64,000 nt of DNA from positions 2,658,273 to 2,722,272 of the forward strand of contig OX291561.1 of the NCBI GenBank assembly GCA_946406115.1. Reading direction: 5' to 3'. This document shows positions 34,270 through 45,559 of this stretch, one piece after another. How positions within the stretch are numbered: position 1 is the stretch's first letter; each line of letters begins with the position of its first letter. The position numbers and the translations under genes are program-made. The DNA is from Apoda limacodes (taxonomy: Eukaryota; Arthropoda; Insecta; Lepidoptera; Limacodidae). The notes under the pieces are model-generated. The model worked only from the letters and a program-made list of their open reading frames with translations. It had not been told where the DNA came from and did not search any database.

Positions 34270-35805
34270 TACACTAGCCTACAAAATATGGTGTAACACT
34301 CATAAAAGTGACGATAACTTCTGAACTATTTAAATTAGAAACTTCAAATAAAAAGCAGTATGAAGAAAATTTAGTTTTGTCATACAAAAACTCCTTTTTG
34401 ACAATCTCCTTTTAAATGATGGCGGAAAAAATAAACAAAAAAGAAAAACGCTCCCTTTTAAAATGCTGTAAGTTTTTACTTTTAGCTTTCTGCTTTTGTT
34501 TTTTGATCATTTACATTTAATTCATAAGCCAAGGTATCTTCAGCACGTAAACATTAACTATCATGCCTTTTTCATCTGAAGAATGTGCAAGAATTATGGC
34601 ACGTCTGGAACTAGGCATCAGTATCCGTTGTACTGCAAGAATGGTGGGTGTGACATTAAGAACGGTCTTCAAGGTAAAACAAATGTACGAAGAAAACGGA
34701 AACTATCTCAAGAGACCATGTAATGACTGTCCCAGATGCACTACAGCTAGAGAAGACCGATATATTGCCAGCACTATTTTGAGAAATCGTCACCTCAATG
34801 CAGTTCAGGTCCAACAGCAGCTTCTCCTGATGAGGGATAATTATATTAGCGAAGAGAGAGGTCAGAAGAAGACTTGCTGAGGTAAACCTGAAGCCAGCAA
34901 ATGGTTCCAAAGTTGAGGCAATGCATCGGGTTTACAGATTGAGGTATATTCGTGACCACGCACAGTGGGGTGAAGAAGAACGGGCAAAAGTCTTATTTAC
35001 GGATTAGTCACGTTTCTCATTATTCACTAATGACGGAAGGCGAAAAGTTTACAGGCGGCCTGGCGAGTGATACGCTCAAGCCTGCTTTGCAGAAAGAGTC
35101 CAATACGGCGGGGGCTCTCTACACGTATGGGCTGGCATCTCTTTGGAAGGTCGCACACAGTTAGTGTCCATAGAAAATGGTACTCTGACCGGGGTGAGAT
35201 ATGCTCAAGAGATCTTTTATGAGTATGTAGGACCATATCTGGTAAATATGGGTGATGGATCGATTCTAATCAAAAATAACGGCCCAGCCACAAAGCACTC
35301 AGGTCGCACAAGAGTACATTCAGGAGGTTGGTATCAACTTGATGAACCTGGCCATCAAGAAATCCTGACCGGAACCCGATCGAACACGCTTGGGATGAGC
35401 TCGGAAGCTGGTCAGACGACGCAGACGACCTCTTGTCACCCTCAATGATCTTTAACAGGCCCAGATTGAAGAATGGGAGAATATCGCCCAACCTCGTCTT
35501 CAGTATGCCAAACAGACTCGAAGCTGTGATCAGAGCCAGAGGAGGCAACACCAGTTATTCAAATGGTGATTTCAAGACTACAAATACCTTTTTCAGGGTT
35601 TTTTAAGTTTTTGCCATTCAGTAAAATGCTACTTTTTGTTTTTATGTTTCATTTATGTTAAAAACATTAAGTTAAGTAAAACAAACTTATGTTCAAAAAA
35701 TCTTTATTATCTGTTCTAAATGTTGTTTTTATTTTAAGTCTCTAAAATAATTGAGGAGAAAATTCAATTTGAAAACCTTTATACTTTCTTTTACAGGCCA
35801 GTGTA
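34270..35805 (+). mobile_element. Tc1/mariner-superfamily element with degenerate TIRs
   Basis: Inverted ends TACACTAGCCTACAAAA (34270 onward) and, at the right, the complement of TACACTGGCCTGTAAAAG (ending 35805) are present. Both begin at a TA dinucleotide, the target of this superfamily. A decayed transposase fills the interior. The size, about 1.5 kb, fits Tc1-like elements. Confidence 0.8.
34563..35575 (+). pseudogene. Tc1-like transposase, decayed
   Basis: The start region (34563 onward) encodes a helix-turn-helix DNA-binding domain (ECARIMARLELGISIRCTAR). After a frameshift near 34850 come YRLRYIRDHAQWG, the catalytic-strand block around VLFTD followed by a stop, and GGGSLHVWAGISLEGRTQLV. 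The later Tc1 region follows in shifting frames (LDEPGHQEILTGT around the D/E block). Several stops and frameshifts are present, so it is not functional. Confidence 0.8.
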
Positions 35806-36019
35806 GAAATCAATTAAAAAAATCTGGTGTTTTAATGTGATTGTGTCGTGCGGTAATAGCCCGTAACTGCACTGATAAGCAGGGCTTAAAAATAAAAATA
35901 TTTATAATTATAATGTACTTATAATATTACAGCACATGCTGATAAAAAAAATGTTATGGTATTATTTGTTACGCTGGTAAAGATTTGAAGAAATACGAAT
36001 AAATTTAGTCTTCCTTCCT

Positions 36020-37092
36020 TCTTTAATTTAAGCATTACCAAATTGCTGAAACTGAACTGCATAAAATACACAAAGAACAACTCAACCAGGAAGCTTTAGG
36101 TGTAGTACAGAAGTGCAGTACGCGGTAAGTTGTAGAATTTTATGTTCCTTTTTTTCTCCTAACTAATAATATAAATTCTAAAGTTAGTTTGTATGTTTGT
36201 TACGCCTTTACGCCTAAATCACTAATAATTTGCACTCCTATTTGCAGGTGGAATAGTACATTTTACACAATAGAACGAATGATTAAAATCACTATGCCTG
36301 TATGCATGAAAGCGCAATATCTCTCACTTATCTCCTGAAGAATGGCTAAAGCTCAAAAATATACTACAACATTTTGAAGAGATTACTTGAAATATGAGTG
36401 ACAGTATACTAGCATCTCATCAGTAATTCCATTAATACACACACTAAAGCATGCATTAAAAATAGAAGACAGTAAACCCGACATAAATGAAAAATTTAAT
36501 GCTATAATAAAATGTACCATCGACCAATTACATTCAAGACTTGGAAACATTGAATCAAATAATTTCTTTGCAATAGCTACATATCTGGATCTCCCTTATA
36601 AAACGAAATTTTTCAACGAAATGATTAAGGAGAAGGTTGAATCCGAATTAATAATATTACTCGATGATATTGATAAATCTAGAAATGAGGCTGAAAATAT
36701 TGACGTACCTGCAGAAAAACGGGCGAGAATGGCATCACCAGCAGAACCTAGGAATAGCAATCTCCAAACAATTTTATCAATTATATTGATGAGTAGCAAT
36801 GATTACGATGATAATACCAACATGCAATGAGTGCAATAGAGAAAAACCTATTCCTATCAGTAACGATCCCTTACTGTGGCGGAAAGTGAATGGCAATACA
36901 AAATTCCAATCCCTTTACCGATTGCCCTCCAAAATCTGTCGTGTCCACCAGGTTCAGTAGCAAAGGAACAACTTTTAGTGGTGCTGTCCTAATTTATGAC
37001 TTGTTAAGAAATAGATTGGACGGAGACAAACCTGCAAAGCTGTTGTTTATTAAATATAATTTGCTGCTTCTGGAGTCAATTAATGATTAATT
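36020..37092 (+). pseudogene. hAT-type transposase relic with an intron
   Basis: The segment before the intron ends QEALGVVQKCSTR. After an intron at 36125-36247 (GTAAGT...TTGCAG), the frame continues directly as WNSTFYTIERM, the conserved hAT 'TRWNSTF' block. Downstream pieces include SSVIPLIHTLKHAL, IATYLDLPYKTKFF, and at 36900-37090 the dimerisation region (VVSTRFSS then LIYDLLRNRL then KLLFIKYNLLLL). Stops and frameshifts occur after the intron. No termini were identified. Confidence 0.75.
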
Positions 37093-37261
37093 ATCTAACT
37101 GTTATAAAAATGAGATTATTTTTGTTTGCCCTTAACGCATCATTCTTTTGCCACCATCTCCGACTCCGCTTCCGACTCCGAAAAACCAAATTAAAAACCT
37201 CCGACTTAGGTTCCGATAAAACTACTTCCGTAATATCCCTAATTTACAGATACAATAAACA

Positions 37262-37440
37262 CACTGAAAGGCAAAATGAACGGAAAGAGAGGTAGAGAAA
37301 GAAGGAGACTATCCTGGATCGACTATATCAAACAGTCATTACGCTGTCAGTCTCTACAGACTGTCACATTATAGGAGGATCCGACTGATGGTCACTGACA
37401 TGCTTTAAAGGTATGGCACAAGAAGAAGAAATCATAAAAA
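37262..37440 (+). pseudogene. LINE C-terminal fragment
   Basis: The plus strand reads GKMNGKRGRERRRLSWIDYIKQSL, then a degenerate TDGH, then ALKVWHKKKK. This resembles the 'GKRRRGRPRKSWLDNIK...HGTKKKK' C terminus of insect LINE polyproteins. Confidence 0.6.
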
Positions 37441-37449
37441 AAAGTTAGC

Positions 37450-38480
37450 CCAGTCGATATGAAAGAGGAAAATAGTTTTATATTGTTTTTGAAGTTTCAG
37501 CGTATCATGTTCAATTTAAAAGTTTATTGGAATATAAAGATAAATAAGTGGGCGAAATAAATTCCATTATATCCGTGATTCTATTGCTATTGCGTGACTG
37601 ATTGAGATAAAGATGGCAGAGCCGCGGTCGTTACAGAATACAAATCAAAAATCCGCCAAAATCAAATTCAAACTAACATCAAACTACGGAGAGGACCGGC
37701 AAGACACTCAGTTGTATTTAAACATTCAGATAATTAAAGAGGTTTTGGTCAGCTCTAAAGTATATTTTGTCATCAAAGAAAGTAGATTGAGATGCTTCTA
37801 GTAGTCAGAAAGATAACCAAAATGATCAGCAAGTATTTCACATTACTTGGCCAACTTAAAAATTGATGATATATCTGCAGCAATATTAATAACAGCAAAT
37901 CTTAATTCGGGTTTTACAAAATTTTCGCTAGCTGTAAAATTGATTTTGATTTCCCAATCATATTAAAAGTACTAAGGTAAATAGGCACGATTTTATTCTG
38001 GCACTCGGCGGTCACTGCCATGGAACACTTTGGTCTGCTCATGCTCTTTTAAAAAACAACGTTCGTTATCGCTTCGTCGCTCCGCTTCTCACTAATCTTT
38101 GTTTGTGCTCGCGCTTACCAATATGTAATCCTGCTGACAAAAAAATAATTTTGATGACCATCTCTCCTAATTATTTTCTGATAATCCTTGATTTAGGTGC
38201 TGACTAAGTTTCGCTGTTGGTTTATTTTTTACAGCTGATAAAAACATATTATGCTGTCAAAATAACTTTTTAACTGGTTTTTCTTGATTTTTTACCAACA
38301 CTTATTTAAAAAAAATATTTTAAATTTAAATTAAACTATTTAAAAATAATACTATTTATTTACTTGCCTTAACCTTTTATATTCTTTTTCAACTTCATTT
38401 CAAAAATAATACGATATAGTCTTCCACTAGCTAAAAACACAATATTACATATGCCTCCCAAATAATTAAATTCTTATTCT
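37450..38480. other. Gene-free stretch
   Basis: A 62-codon ORF at 37613 has no recognisable motif. Nothing else is supportable. Confidence 0.4.
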
Positions 38481-38489
38481 TTCAAGCAT

Positions 38490-39225
38490 TTGTATTATTA
38501 ATGTAGTCATCAACTGTGTAATAGTTTTATTAAATTTTTATGACATAAATTCGAAATTCGTTTGGATGTAAAGTAACCATGCACATCTAGAATTTTATTG
38601 TAAAAATATATATTTTGTATTGCTGAAGACGACAGTTAAAAACTATCGAATTTATCCTTACTCCTTGTATTAACGCTATGTAAGTCACCAGTTTTAGTAA
38701 ATAGATGCATTTTTTTGCGTAAATACATTACACAAGTGTAAACATATTGGGAAGCAACAGCTAAAATATCAATTTCCTTAAATAGTTCGCTAGGAGAAAT
38801 GTTAGGTCCCAATTTAAAGATTATAAGAGATACTGCTCTCTTTTGTAAAATAAAGTGTTAACATCTGTAAGCTGCCTAACTTTTCACTGCAAGAACTGCA
38901 ATGGCTTCCATTGCAGCCTATTGTCTAATGTAATATTAATTATAAACATTGTTGAGTCCAGTAGTTTAATATCTACGCCTTTTGAGGATAATTTTTCTAC
39001 TTATGTTTCTGACATTTGGCATCATGACAAACACTTAGACTTTCTCGCAACAAAAAGTAAGTTATTTGCCGTAAACCACTGAAAGATCTTATAAAGTGCA
39101 CTACTTACGTCGTCAAAATTACTTTTATTTTTGTCAACATAACGTAAAAAATAAGTCTCATCTGCAAATAGTACAATCTTGCACAGCATCCATCAAAAAT
39201 TACCATTCTTATTATTCATTTAATC
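38490..39225 (-). pseudogene. LINE reverse-transcriptase/C-terminal relic
   Basis: Minus-strand frames read KIVLFADETYFLRYVDKNK (the FADD box, here FADE), FQWFTANNLLFVARKSKCL, DNRLQWKPL, VRQLTDVNT and a NLGP-like block. The order matches the C-terminal half of a jockey/CR1-type LINE polyprotein. Many stops and frameshifts are present. It is unrelated at close range to family 1. Confidence 0.75.
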
Positions 39226-39229
39226 GCAT

Positions 39230-40155
39230 CATAATATGGAAGATCCCATATCGTGCAAATAAAATGCGATAGCTTTCATAGTTATTAAAAGTTCCCAATG
39301 ATGACGAAAACCTATCTACGTCTGCGAAACCCTAGTCGCTACTTAGTGCGAGGATAAAATATTAGATTGGAAAAATAAATGTAAATTCCAAATATTGATA
39401 AACAATCAGCTCTTCCCAGACATCACAAGATAGCTAATAATAGCATGATAATACCGAATCACGAAAGGGTGATTAAAAAACCCGATAATATTGTTATTAA
39501 ATATGAATAATATTATACATATAGATTATATATATAGATACATAATTTGGAGCATACATAAAATAAAAATTACACGGAAAATATATGCCTATTTTATCAT
39601 TTTTCATAAATTGCGTAGGTTAATGTATAACTATTTTTAAATCTTGACCAAAGCTGGTGCTTCCCAGCCGAAACGTCGAAAAAAAATAATTTAACTGTTT
39701 AATTTAAGCACTTAATCCCGTTTGTTAATTTTAAGTAGTGATGAACAGCGAAAACGTATATGAACTAAAAGAATCCTTATAACAACAGATTAATATGAAG
39801 TATCGATGTAAAGCAACCTATACAACACTACGGATTTCTTCGACGAGCTTTCAACAACCTCGGAATGCTAATGCGTCGTAATCTAAAAGCTCGAACTTTG
39901 CAATGTATTCAGAACATTGTGCAGCTTCGGTGCAACGAAACCGAGAGACTTTCAGTTCGTCTGCTAGAAACCAATTTGTTAATTGAATTTTTATTGTTTC
40001 TTGAGTAAACTTTTCTTTTGTAATTCTTAGTTGCGTGGCAATCAGTCTGAGAACTTTCTGTATAATTAATTTCAACTTAATCGTTACTTTTTGAATTATT
40101 GTATTCTGGAATTCCCTATTTAAAAGAGAATTCTAAACGGAGGTTAGTACAATTG
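39230..40155. other. Gene-free stretch before family 1 copy 2
   Basis: A 74-codon minus ORF (39851-40075) has ordinary-looking amino-acid content but no recognised family. No other feature is seen. Confidence 0.35.
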
Positions 40156-40160
40156 ACTTA

Positions 40161-43100
40161 GAGGTAGGGTAGGGCACTGCAAGTACTCGCTCGAATAAGC
40201 CACCCGAACAACTAAAGCAGGGCATAGCGAGTACTTGCTCGAATGAGCGGCCCGAACTGGGGAAGTACCTCCACCTTACAGAAAACCGCGGCCATAATAA
40301 CACTAACATTGAGTAGTGTTGTGTTCCTGGCGGTGAGTAAGGTTGCCAGAGCTCTTTGAAGATTCGCTGCGCGGACAGCGGAGGACCGGCGGTGCTTGTT
40401 GCTGTCATGCTCGGCGTAGACGCGGCGTGCTGGTTCGGCGGTCAGGGAGACCTGATGAAACGGCTGACCGCTTACCGCCCGCAGGTTGAACGGGATCCCG
40501 AACCCAGGGATCACTTAATCTCCGCCCTGGGAGGCTGATTCGCCAGCCTGTGTAAAGTATCTGAAGTGGTAGTCGTGCCGGAGAAGGAGACCGGAGTGGA
40601 CCCGGCTACTACAACAGAGGGGGATCAGGGGCCCTTCCGCCCGCCGTGCCAGCAACCGTATCATCTGTGGCGAGCTTCGGCAGTTCTAGTACCGCACCTT
40701 TTTGTCTTCTAAGCTGTCTGTGCAGTGAATCCTCATCCCTTAGTCTTAGTAACTTCTTTTATATATAATGGCCATAAGAAAGAAAAAGAAAAGAGTTTGC
40801 ACAGCGGCTACTCCATCCACATATAATGTGGATTTTTGCAACATCAGGGGTATTCACGCAAATCTTAACGCAGTCCACCACCATCTCGAAACTGCGCAGC
40901 CGACCATTCTTTTTCTAACGGAGACGCAGATATCCTGCCCGGCCGACACATCATACCTTCACTATCCCGGCTACAAACTCGAACACAATTTCATGAGTCG
41001 TGCCGGTGTATGTATGTTCGTCCGGGAGGATATCTGCTGTCGCCGCCTTCATAGCCTTGAAGACAGGGACCTGTCGATATTGTGGGTGCGCGTAGATTAC
41101 GGCGGCCACACTCGTATCTATGCGTGCCTATACAGGTCTCATAGCGGTGACACGGACGTAACTCGACTCTTCACGCACCTGAGTTTGACGACTGACAAAA
41201 TTCTAGAGCAATATCCCACAGCAGAACTAGTTATTTTGGGAGACTTTAACGCCCACCATCGCGAGTGGCTCAGTTCTCGAACCAATAACTATGCTGGGAT
41301 ATCTGCTCATGAATTTGCTCTGACCTATGGACTCTCTCAGCTGGTACTTTCTCCAACGAGAATACCAGATATAGAGGAACATACGAGCTCCTTACTGGAC
41401 CTTCTGCTGACTACTCGTCCGGACGGGTACTCCGTCTCAGTGGATGCGCCTCTTGGCTCCTCGGACCACTGTCTCGTTCGGACTAAAGTGTCATGCACAC
41501 AACCTGATCCTTCTGGGCCAACTAATTGGCGTCGGGTGTGGCACTATAAGTCGGCAGACTGGGATGGATTGCGTGAATTTTACGCATCGTACCCGTGGAG
41601 GCAGATCTGCTTTAACTCAGAAGATCCTGACGTCTGCGCAGCCGCAGTCACTGAGACAATCCTTGCTGGTATGGAATGCTACATTCCTAACCCGCGAGTA
41701 GCTGCCGGCGTCAAAAAACGACCGTGGTTTAATAGGTCTTGCAGAAAAGCTAAAATTCTTAAGCAAAATGCATATGAGGCTTGGACCACGGCTCGTTTTA
41801 ATAAGGATCCGAATATTTCTGAGTTAAAACGCAAATTAAATGCTGCCTCGAGGTTCAGTAAGAAAGCAACTGCCAGAGCAAAATTCCAATTCATCGGCAA
41901 AATAGGTGGGCGACTTGCGAGCTATCCTTCTGGGAGTCGTGCTTTCTGGTCGCTTGCCAAAGCTGCCGAAGGGAACTTCTGCCAGTCGTCGTTACCACCA
42001 CTGCGAAAGACCGATGGTGACTTGGCCCATAGTGCTAAAGAGAAAGCCGATCTACTGGGCAGTCTCTTTGCCTCGAACTCGAATATGAACGATGAAGGCG
42101 CTGTACCACCTACTATACCGTGGTGCGGTAAGTCCATGCCGGAAATCTCCATAACGCAGCGGGAGGTCAGGCGGGCGTTGCTTTCTCTAGACGTTCATAA
42201 GTCGAGTGGGCCAGACGGTATACCAGCAGTGGTGCTTAAGCAGTGTGCTCCTGAGTTATGTCCTGTACTCACGCGCCTCTTCGCGCTTTCCTACCACACT
42301 AGGCAATTTCCGTCTTCATGGAAGACTGCGAATGTGCACCCGGTGCCCAAAAAGGGCGATAGATCAGATCCATCGAATTACAGGCCTATCGCTATTACCT
42401 CTCTCCTCTCTAAGGTGATGGAGCGTGTGATCAACACACAGCTTCTAAGATACCTAGAAGTACACGATCTGGTCAGTGACCGTCAATATGGCTTTCGCCA
42501 CGGTCGCTCGACTGGTGACCTTCCAGTGTATCTCACACACCGATGGGCACTAGCCATTGAGAGTCAGGGGGAGGCATTGGCATGTAGCCTGGACATAGCG
42601 AAGGCGTTCGATCGGGTCTGGCACCGCGGTCTTCTATCGAAATTGCCATCTTATGGAGTGCCCGAGGGTTTGTGCAAATGGGTGGATAGCTTTTTGTCCG
42701 GCAGACGCATACGAACCGTAGTTGACGGTAGTTGCTCTGATAGCATGGACATTAATGCTGGTGTCCCGCAAGGCTCTCCTACGCTGTTTCTACTGCATAT
42801 CAATGACATGTTGGACATCAACAACATACATTGCTATGCAGATGACAGTACTGGAGACGCTTTTTACACGGGTCGTGCAAACATCCCTCGTTCCGATGTG
42901 GAGGAAAACCGCGGAGAACTTGTGTCTCAAATCGAGACCACACTGTCCCAGGTCTCTGAGTGGGGACGGGTAAACTTGGTCCGATTCAACCCTACAAAGA
43001 CACAAGTGTGCGCGTTCACCGCTAAGAAAACTCCATTCAGTGTGGTCCCACAATTCCAGAACACTCCCCTCTCCATCTCCAAGAGCATTGGGATCCTTGG

Positions 43101-43795
43101 TGTCGACATTTCCAGCGATGTTCAGTTCCGAGATCATTTGCAAGATAAGGTGAAGCTGGCGTCCAAAAAACTTGGTGTACTCAACAGAGCGAAGCAGTAC
43201 TTCACGTCGGGGCAAAGGTTGTTACTTTACAAGTCGCAGGTTCGGCCCCATATGGAGTACTGCTGCCATCTCTGGGCAGGTGCACCTGGATACCAGCTTG
43301 GCCCTTTTGACTCGGTTCAACGACGGGCTGTGAGAATTGTCGACGATTCCAAACTCACTTGCGGTATCGAGCCCTTAAGTCTGAGGAGAGACTTTGCCTC
43401 ACTGTGTGTGTTCTACCGCTTGTACAATGGGTTGTGTTCTGAGGAATTGTTCGAAATGATGCCCACGGCTACTTTCTACCATCGCACCGCTCGCCATCGG
43501 CAGGGAATTCATTCTCACACTTTAGAACCTAAATGGTCGCGTACAGTGCGGTTTCAGAGAAACTTCCTCCCGCGAACGCTTAAGTTGTGGAATGAGCTCC
43601 CTGCCAAGGTTTTCTGCAAGGACTACAGTATGGAGTTCTTCAAGAAAGAAGTTATTGGATTTCTGAAGGGTCGGCAACGCGCAAGTGATACCCCTGGTGT
43701 TGCAAGCGTCCATAGGCTACGGTGACCGCTTACCATCGGGCGGGCCGTGGGCTTGTTTGCCACCTTAGTGGTATAAAAAAAAAAAAAAAAAAAAA
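40161..43795 (+). mobile_element. Family 1 non-LTR retrotransposon, copy 2, full length
   Basis: It has the same 5' start as copy 1 (GAGGTAGGG, with a small TAGGG duplication), a 5' region, a single ORF (40768-43725), a short 3' UTR and a 21-A tail (43775-43795). It differs from copy 1 by scattered substitutions and a 9-nt in-frame loss in the RT. It faces copy 3 across 2.3 kb. Confidence 0.93.
40768..43725 (+). CDS. Endonuclease-reverse transcriptase of family 1, 985 aa, altered PQGS motif
   Basis: It has the same domain order as copy 1: AP endonuclease (GDFN and Ser-Asp-His blocks present), then RT with LDIAKAFD and YADD. The frame is open from ATG to TGA. The one structural difference is at about 42770-42782: VPQGSVLSPSLFLL of copy 1 becomes VPQGSPTLFLL (nine nucleotides lost plus one substitution). 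Copy 3 shares this, so it predates at least one round of copying. The protein may therefore still be active, or its RNA may have been mobilised by another copy's enzyme. Confidence 0.92.
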   Translation: MAIRKKKKRVCTAATPSTYNVDFCNIRGIHANLNAVHHHLETAQPTILFLTETQISCPADTSYLHYPGYKLEHNFMSRAGVCMFVREDICCRRLHSLEDRDLSILWVRVDYGGHTRIYACLYRSHSGDTDVTRLFTHLSLTTDKILEQYPTAELVILGDFNAHHREWLSSRTNNYAGISAHEFALTYGLSQLVLSPTRIPDIEEHTSSLLDLLLTTRPDGYSVSVDAPLGSSDHCLVRTKVSCTQPDPSGPTNWRRVWHYKSADWDGLREFYASYPWRQICFNSEDPDVCAAAVTETILAGMECYIPNPRVAAGVKKRPWFNRSCRKAKILKQNAYEAWTTARFNKDPNISELKRKLNAASRFSKKATARAKFQFIGKIGGRLASYPSGSRAFWSLAKAAEGNFCQSSLPPLRKTDGDLAHSAKEKADLLGSLFASNSNMNDEGAVPPTIPWCGKSMPEISITQREVRRALLSLDVHKSSGPDGIPAVVLKQCAPELCPVLTRLFALSYHTRQFPSSWKTANVHPVPKKGDRSDPSNYRPIAITSLLSKVMERVINTQLLRYLEVHDLVSDRQYGFRHGRSTGDLPVYLTHRWALAIESQGEALACSLDIAKAFDRVWHRGLLSKLPSYGVPEGLCKWVDSFLSGRRIRTVVDGSCSDSMDINAGVPQGSPTLFLLHINDMLDINNIHCYADDSTGDAFYTGRANIPRSDVEENRGELVSQIETTLSQVSEWGRVNLVRFNPTKTQVCAFTAKKTPFSVVPQFQNTPLSISKSIGILGVDISSDVQFRDHLQDKVKLASKKLGVLNRAKQYFTSGQRLLLYKSQVRPHMEYCCHLWAGAPGYQLGPFDSVQRRAVRIVDDSKLTCGIEPLSLRRDFASLCVFYRLYNGLCSEELFEMMPTATFYHRTARHRQGIHSHTLEPKWSRTVRFQRNFLPRTLKLWNELPAKVFCKDYSMEFFKKEVIGFLKGRQRASDTPGVASVHRLR

Positions 43796-43799
43796 TATT

Positions 43800-44095
43800 G
43801 TGGTGAAACAACATTTAAGTTTTCCTTAATTGCCTTCTTAGGTGTTTAACTATGTTTTCCTTAAACGAATAGATACAGGTAAAAGACTAGTTTTGCCCGT
43901 GGTTTTTGCTCTTACAACAACGGCAACTCCTTATATAGGGTGAGGGATTTTGCTATAGCTAGCCATTGTTGTAACTATATAATTTTAGTTACAGTAATTT
44001 TTGCCAAACGTTCAAATTTAGAGGACCGAGTAGTGTTAGAGCGTCAGCTGCCATGTAAATGTTTGATTTCCGGTAAGGAATAGCCAAAATTGTTC
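43800..44095. other. Gene-free stretch after copy 2
   Basis: Nothing supportable is seen. Confidence 0.35.
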
Positions 44096-44099
44096 CTTT

Positions 44100-44225
44100 G
44101 CAGACCTATACGTCCCCAGTGCTGGGGCACGGCCTACCCTCGCCGAGAGCAATTTGGGCTATAGCCCACACAAAGGTTCGGTGGGGATTGGGGACTTCAC
44201 ATCCGCATTTTTTTGACGTATGCAG
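44100..44225 (+). repeat. Lepidopteran interspersed repeat (SINE/LINE-tail type), fragment
   Basis: It reads CCCCAGTGCTGGGGCACGGCCT, then CTATAGCCCACAC, GGGGATTGGGGACTTCAC and GTATGCAGGAGTCC. This is the same family as 33075-33310. Its end abuts a family 1 fragment. Confidence 0.6.
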
Positions 44226-44440
44226 GAGTCCTAAAAAAAATCTTGCGCGTTGTCGACCCTTTTGCGCATCAACTGAGACGGAATATCTGTCCGGATGTGT
44301 AGTCATCAGAAGGTCCAGTAAGGAGCTCATATGGTCCTCTTTATCTGGTATTCTCGTTGAAGAAATTACCAGCGGAGGGAATCCATAGGTCAGAGAAAAT
44401 TCATGAGCAAATAGCCCTGCGTAGTTATTGGTTTTCATAT
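44226..44440 (-). pseudogene. Family 1 LINE fragment with internal deletion
   Basis: The minus strand reads NNYAGLFAHEFSLTYGF, STRIPDKEDHMSSLLDLL and YSVSVDA from the endonuclease domain. It then jumps directly to the C-terminal KGRQRAR residues. About 2.2 kb of the ORF is missing between them. It is joined to a different repeat at 44225. Confidence 0.8.
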
Positions 44441-44520
44441 TGACCTGAAAAAGTTTGTTAACAGGTTTTACAGATATTCACGAATATCCTAAATTTTAAA
44501 CGAACTTGGCCGGTTGGTAA

Positions 44521-44850
44521 TCCATACTAATATTATAAATGCGAAGGTGAGTTTGTTATTTTGCTTGTTTGTCCTTTCGTTACGTCGCAATGGAACATCC
44601 AATCAAGCAGCAATTTGGCACAGAGATAGTTGAAAAGACAGAGAAGGGCGTAGTCTACTTTTTATCCAAAAAATCCAACGTTTTCGTAGAAATAAGTGAA
44701 AATAACCGAATCCCACGTGGACGAACTATAGCAAACTACAGCTACAATTTGCTATAGCAAACTTTATTAATGTTATAATGAAGAAGTTGCCGTACAAATC
44801 TCACGTCAATAACCGAATTTAGCGCAGGCAGAGCCGCTAGAAAAAGCTAG
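44521..44850 (+). mobile_element. Helitron, non-autonomous, 330 bp
   Basis: The 5' end is TCCATACTAATATTATAAATGCG; the 3' end is GCAGAGCCGCTAGAAAAAGCTAG. An A precedes it and a T follows it. Both ends are typical of moth non-autonomous Helitrons. It contains a 62-codon ORF without recognisable function. Confidence 0.75.
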
Positions 44851-45174
44851 TATTTTATAATTAATCAAGAGTGAATCAAATAATATTATGCAATTAGTAC
44901 ACACCTGTGATATATCATAAATTGTATCATCTGCTAAGACAATGAACGGCATTGGATGTTCAATTAATATTAGCTATCACTTAGCATGTTCTGAATATCG
45001 TCTGATATCTAATAGCTTAAGCGGCGCAATATCGAACCTGAGATAACAACAAACACCTAATCAAGTTGGCGGAGAATCTTAGAAGTGATTTTCATTAAAA
45101 CCTTATTACCTTGACGTGTATCTCTTTTTTTCGTTCTTACAGAGAAATTAATATTCTCAGACGAGTAAATCTAT

Positions 45175-45490
45175 ACTAATACTAATACAAATACTGATAC
45201 TAATACAAAAACTAATTACTAATAATATACAAAGCTGAAAAGTTTGTTTGTTTGAAGGCGCTAATCTCAGGAACTATTGGTCCGTTTTGAAAAAATCTTT
45301 CAGTGTTAGATAGCCCATTTATCGAGGAAGGCTTTAAGATATATATCATCACGACCAGTAGGAGATCAATAGGAGCGGAACAGCAATGAAAAATGTTTCA
45401 AAATCGGGGTTTTTTTTCCTTTTGAGAGCTTACGCTGCGTAAACTGTTAAAGTTTCGCAAACATCATGTATGACAGAATTTTTATTCTTC
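45175..45490. repeat. Lepidopteran Helitron-type interspersed repeat
   Basis: It has a recognisable order: CTAATCTCAGGAACTATTGG, CTTTCAGTGTTAGATAGCCC, TTATCGAGGAAGGCT, then ATATATCATCACG and GGAGCGGAACAG. Such segments are common in moth genomes. The ends are not clear. Confidence 0.5.
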
Positions 45491-45559
45491 AAAAGTTCTA
45501 AAAAAAAGTCTGCGACAGCATGTCTATCTTTTCTCACTATAACCTTTTTTATGCTAGCC

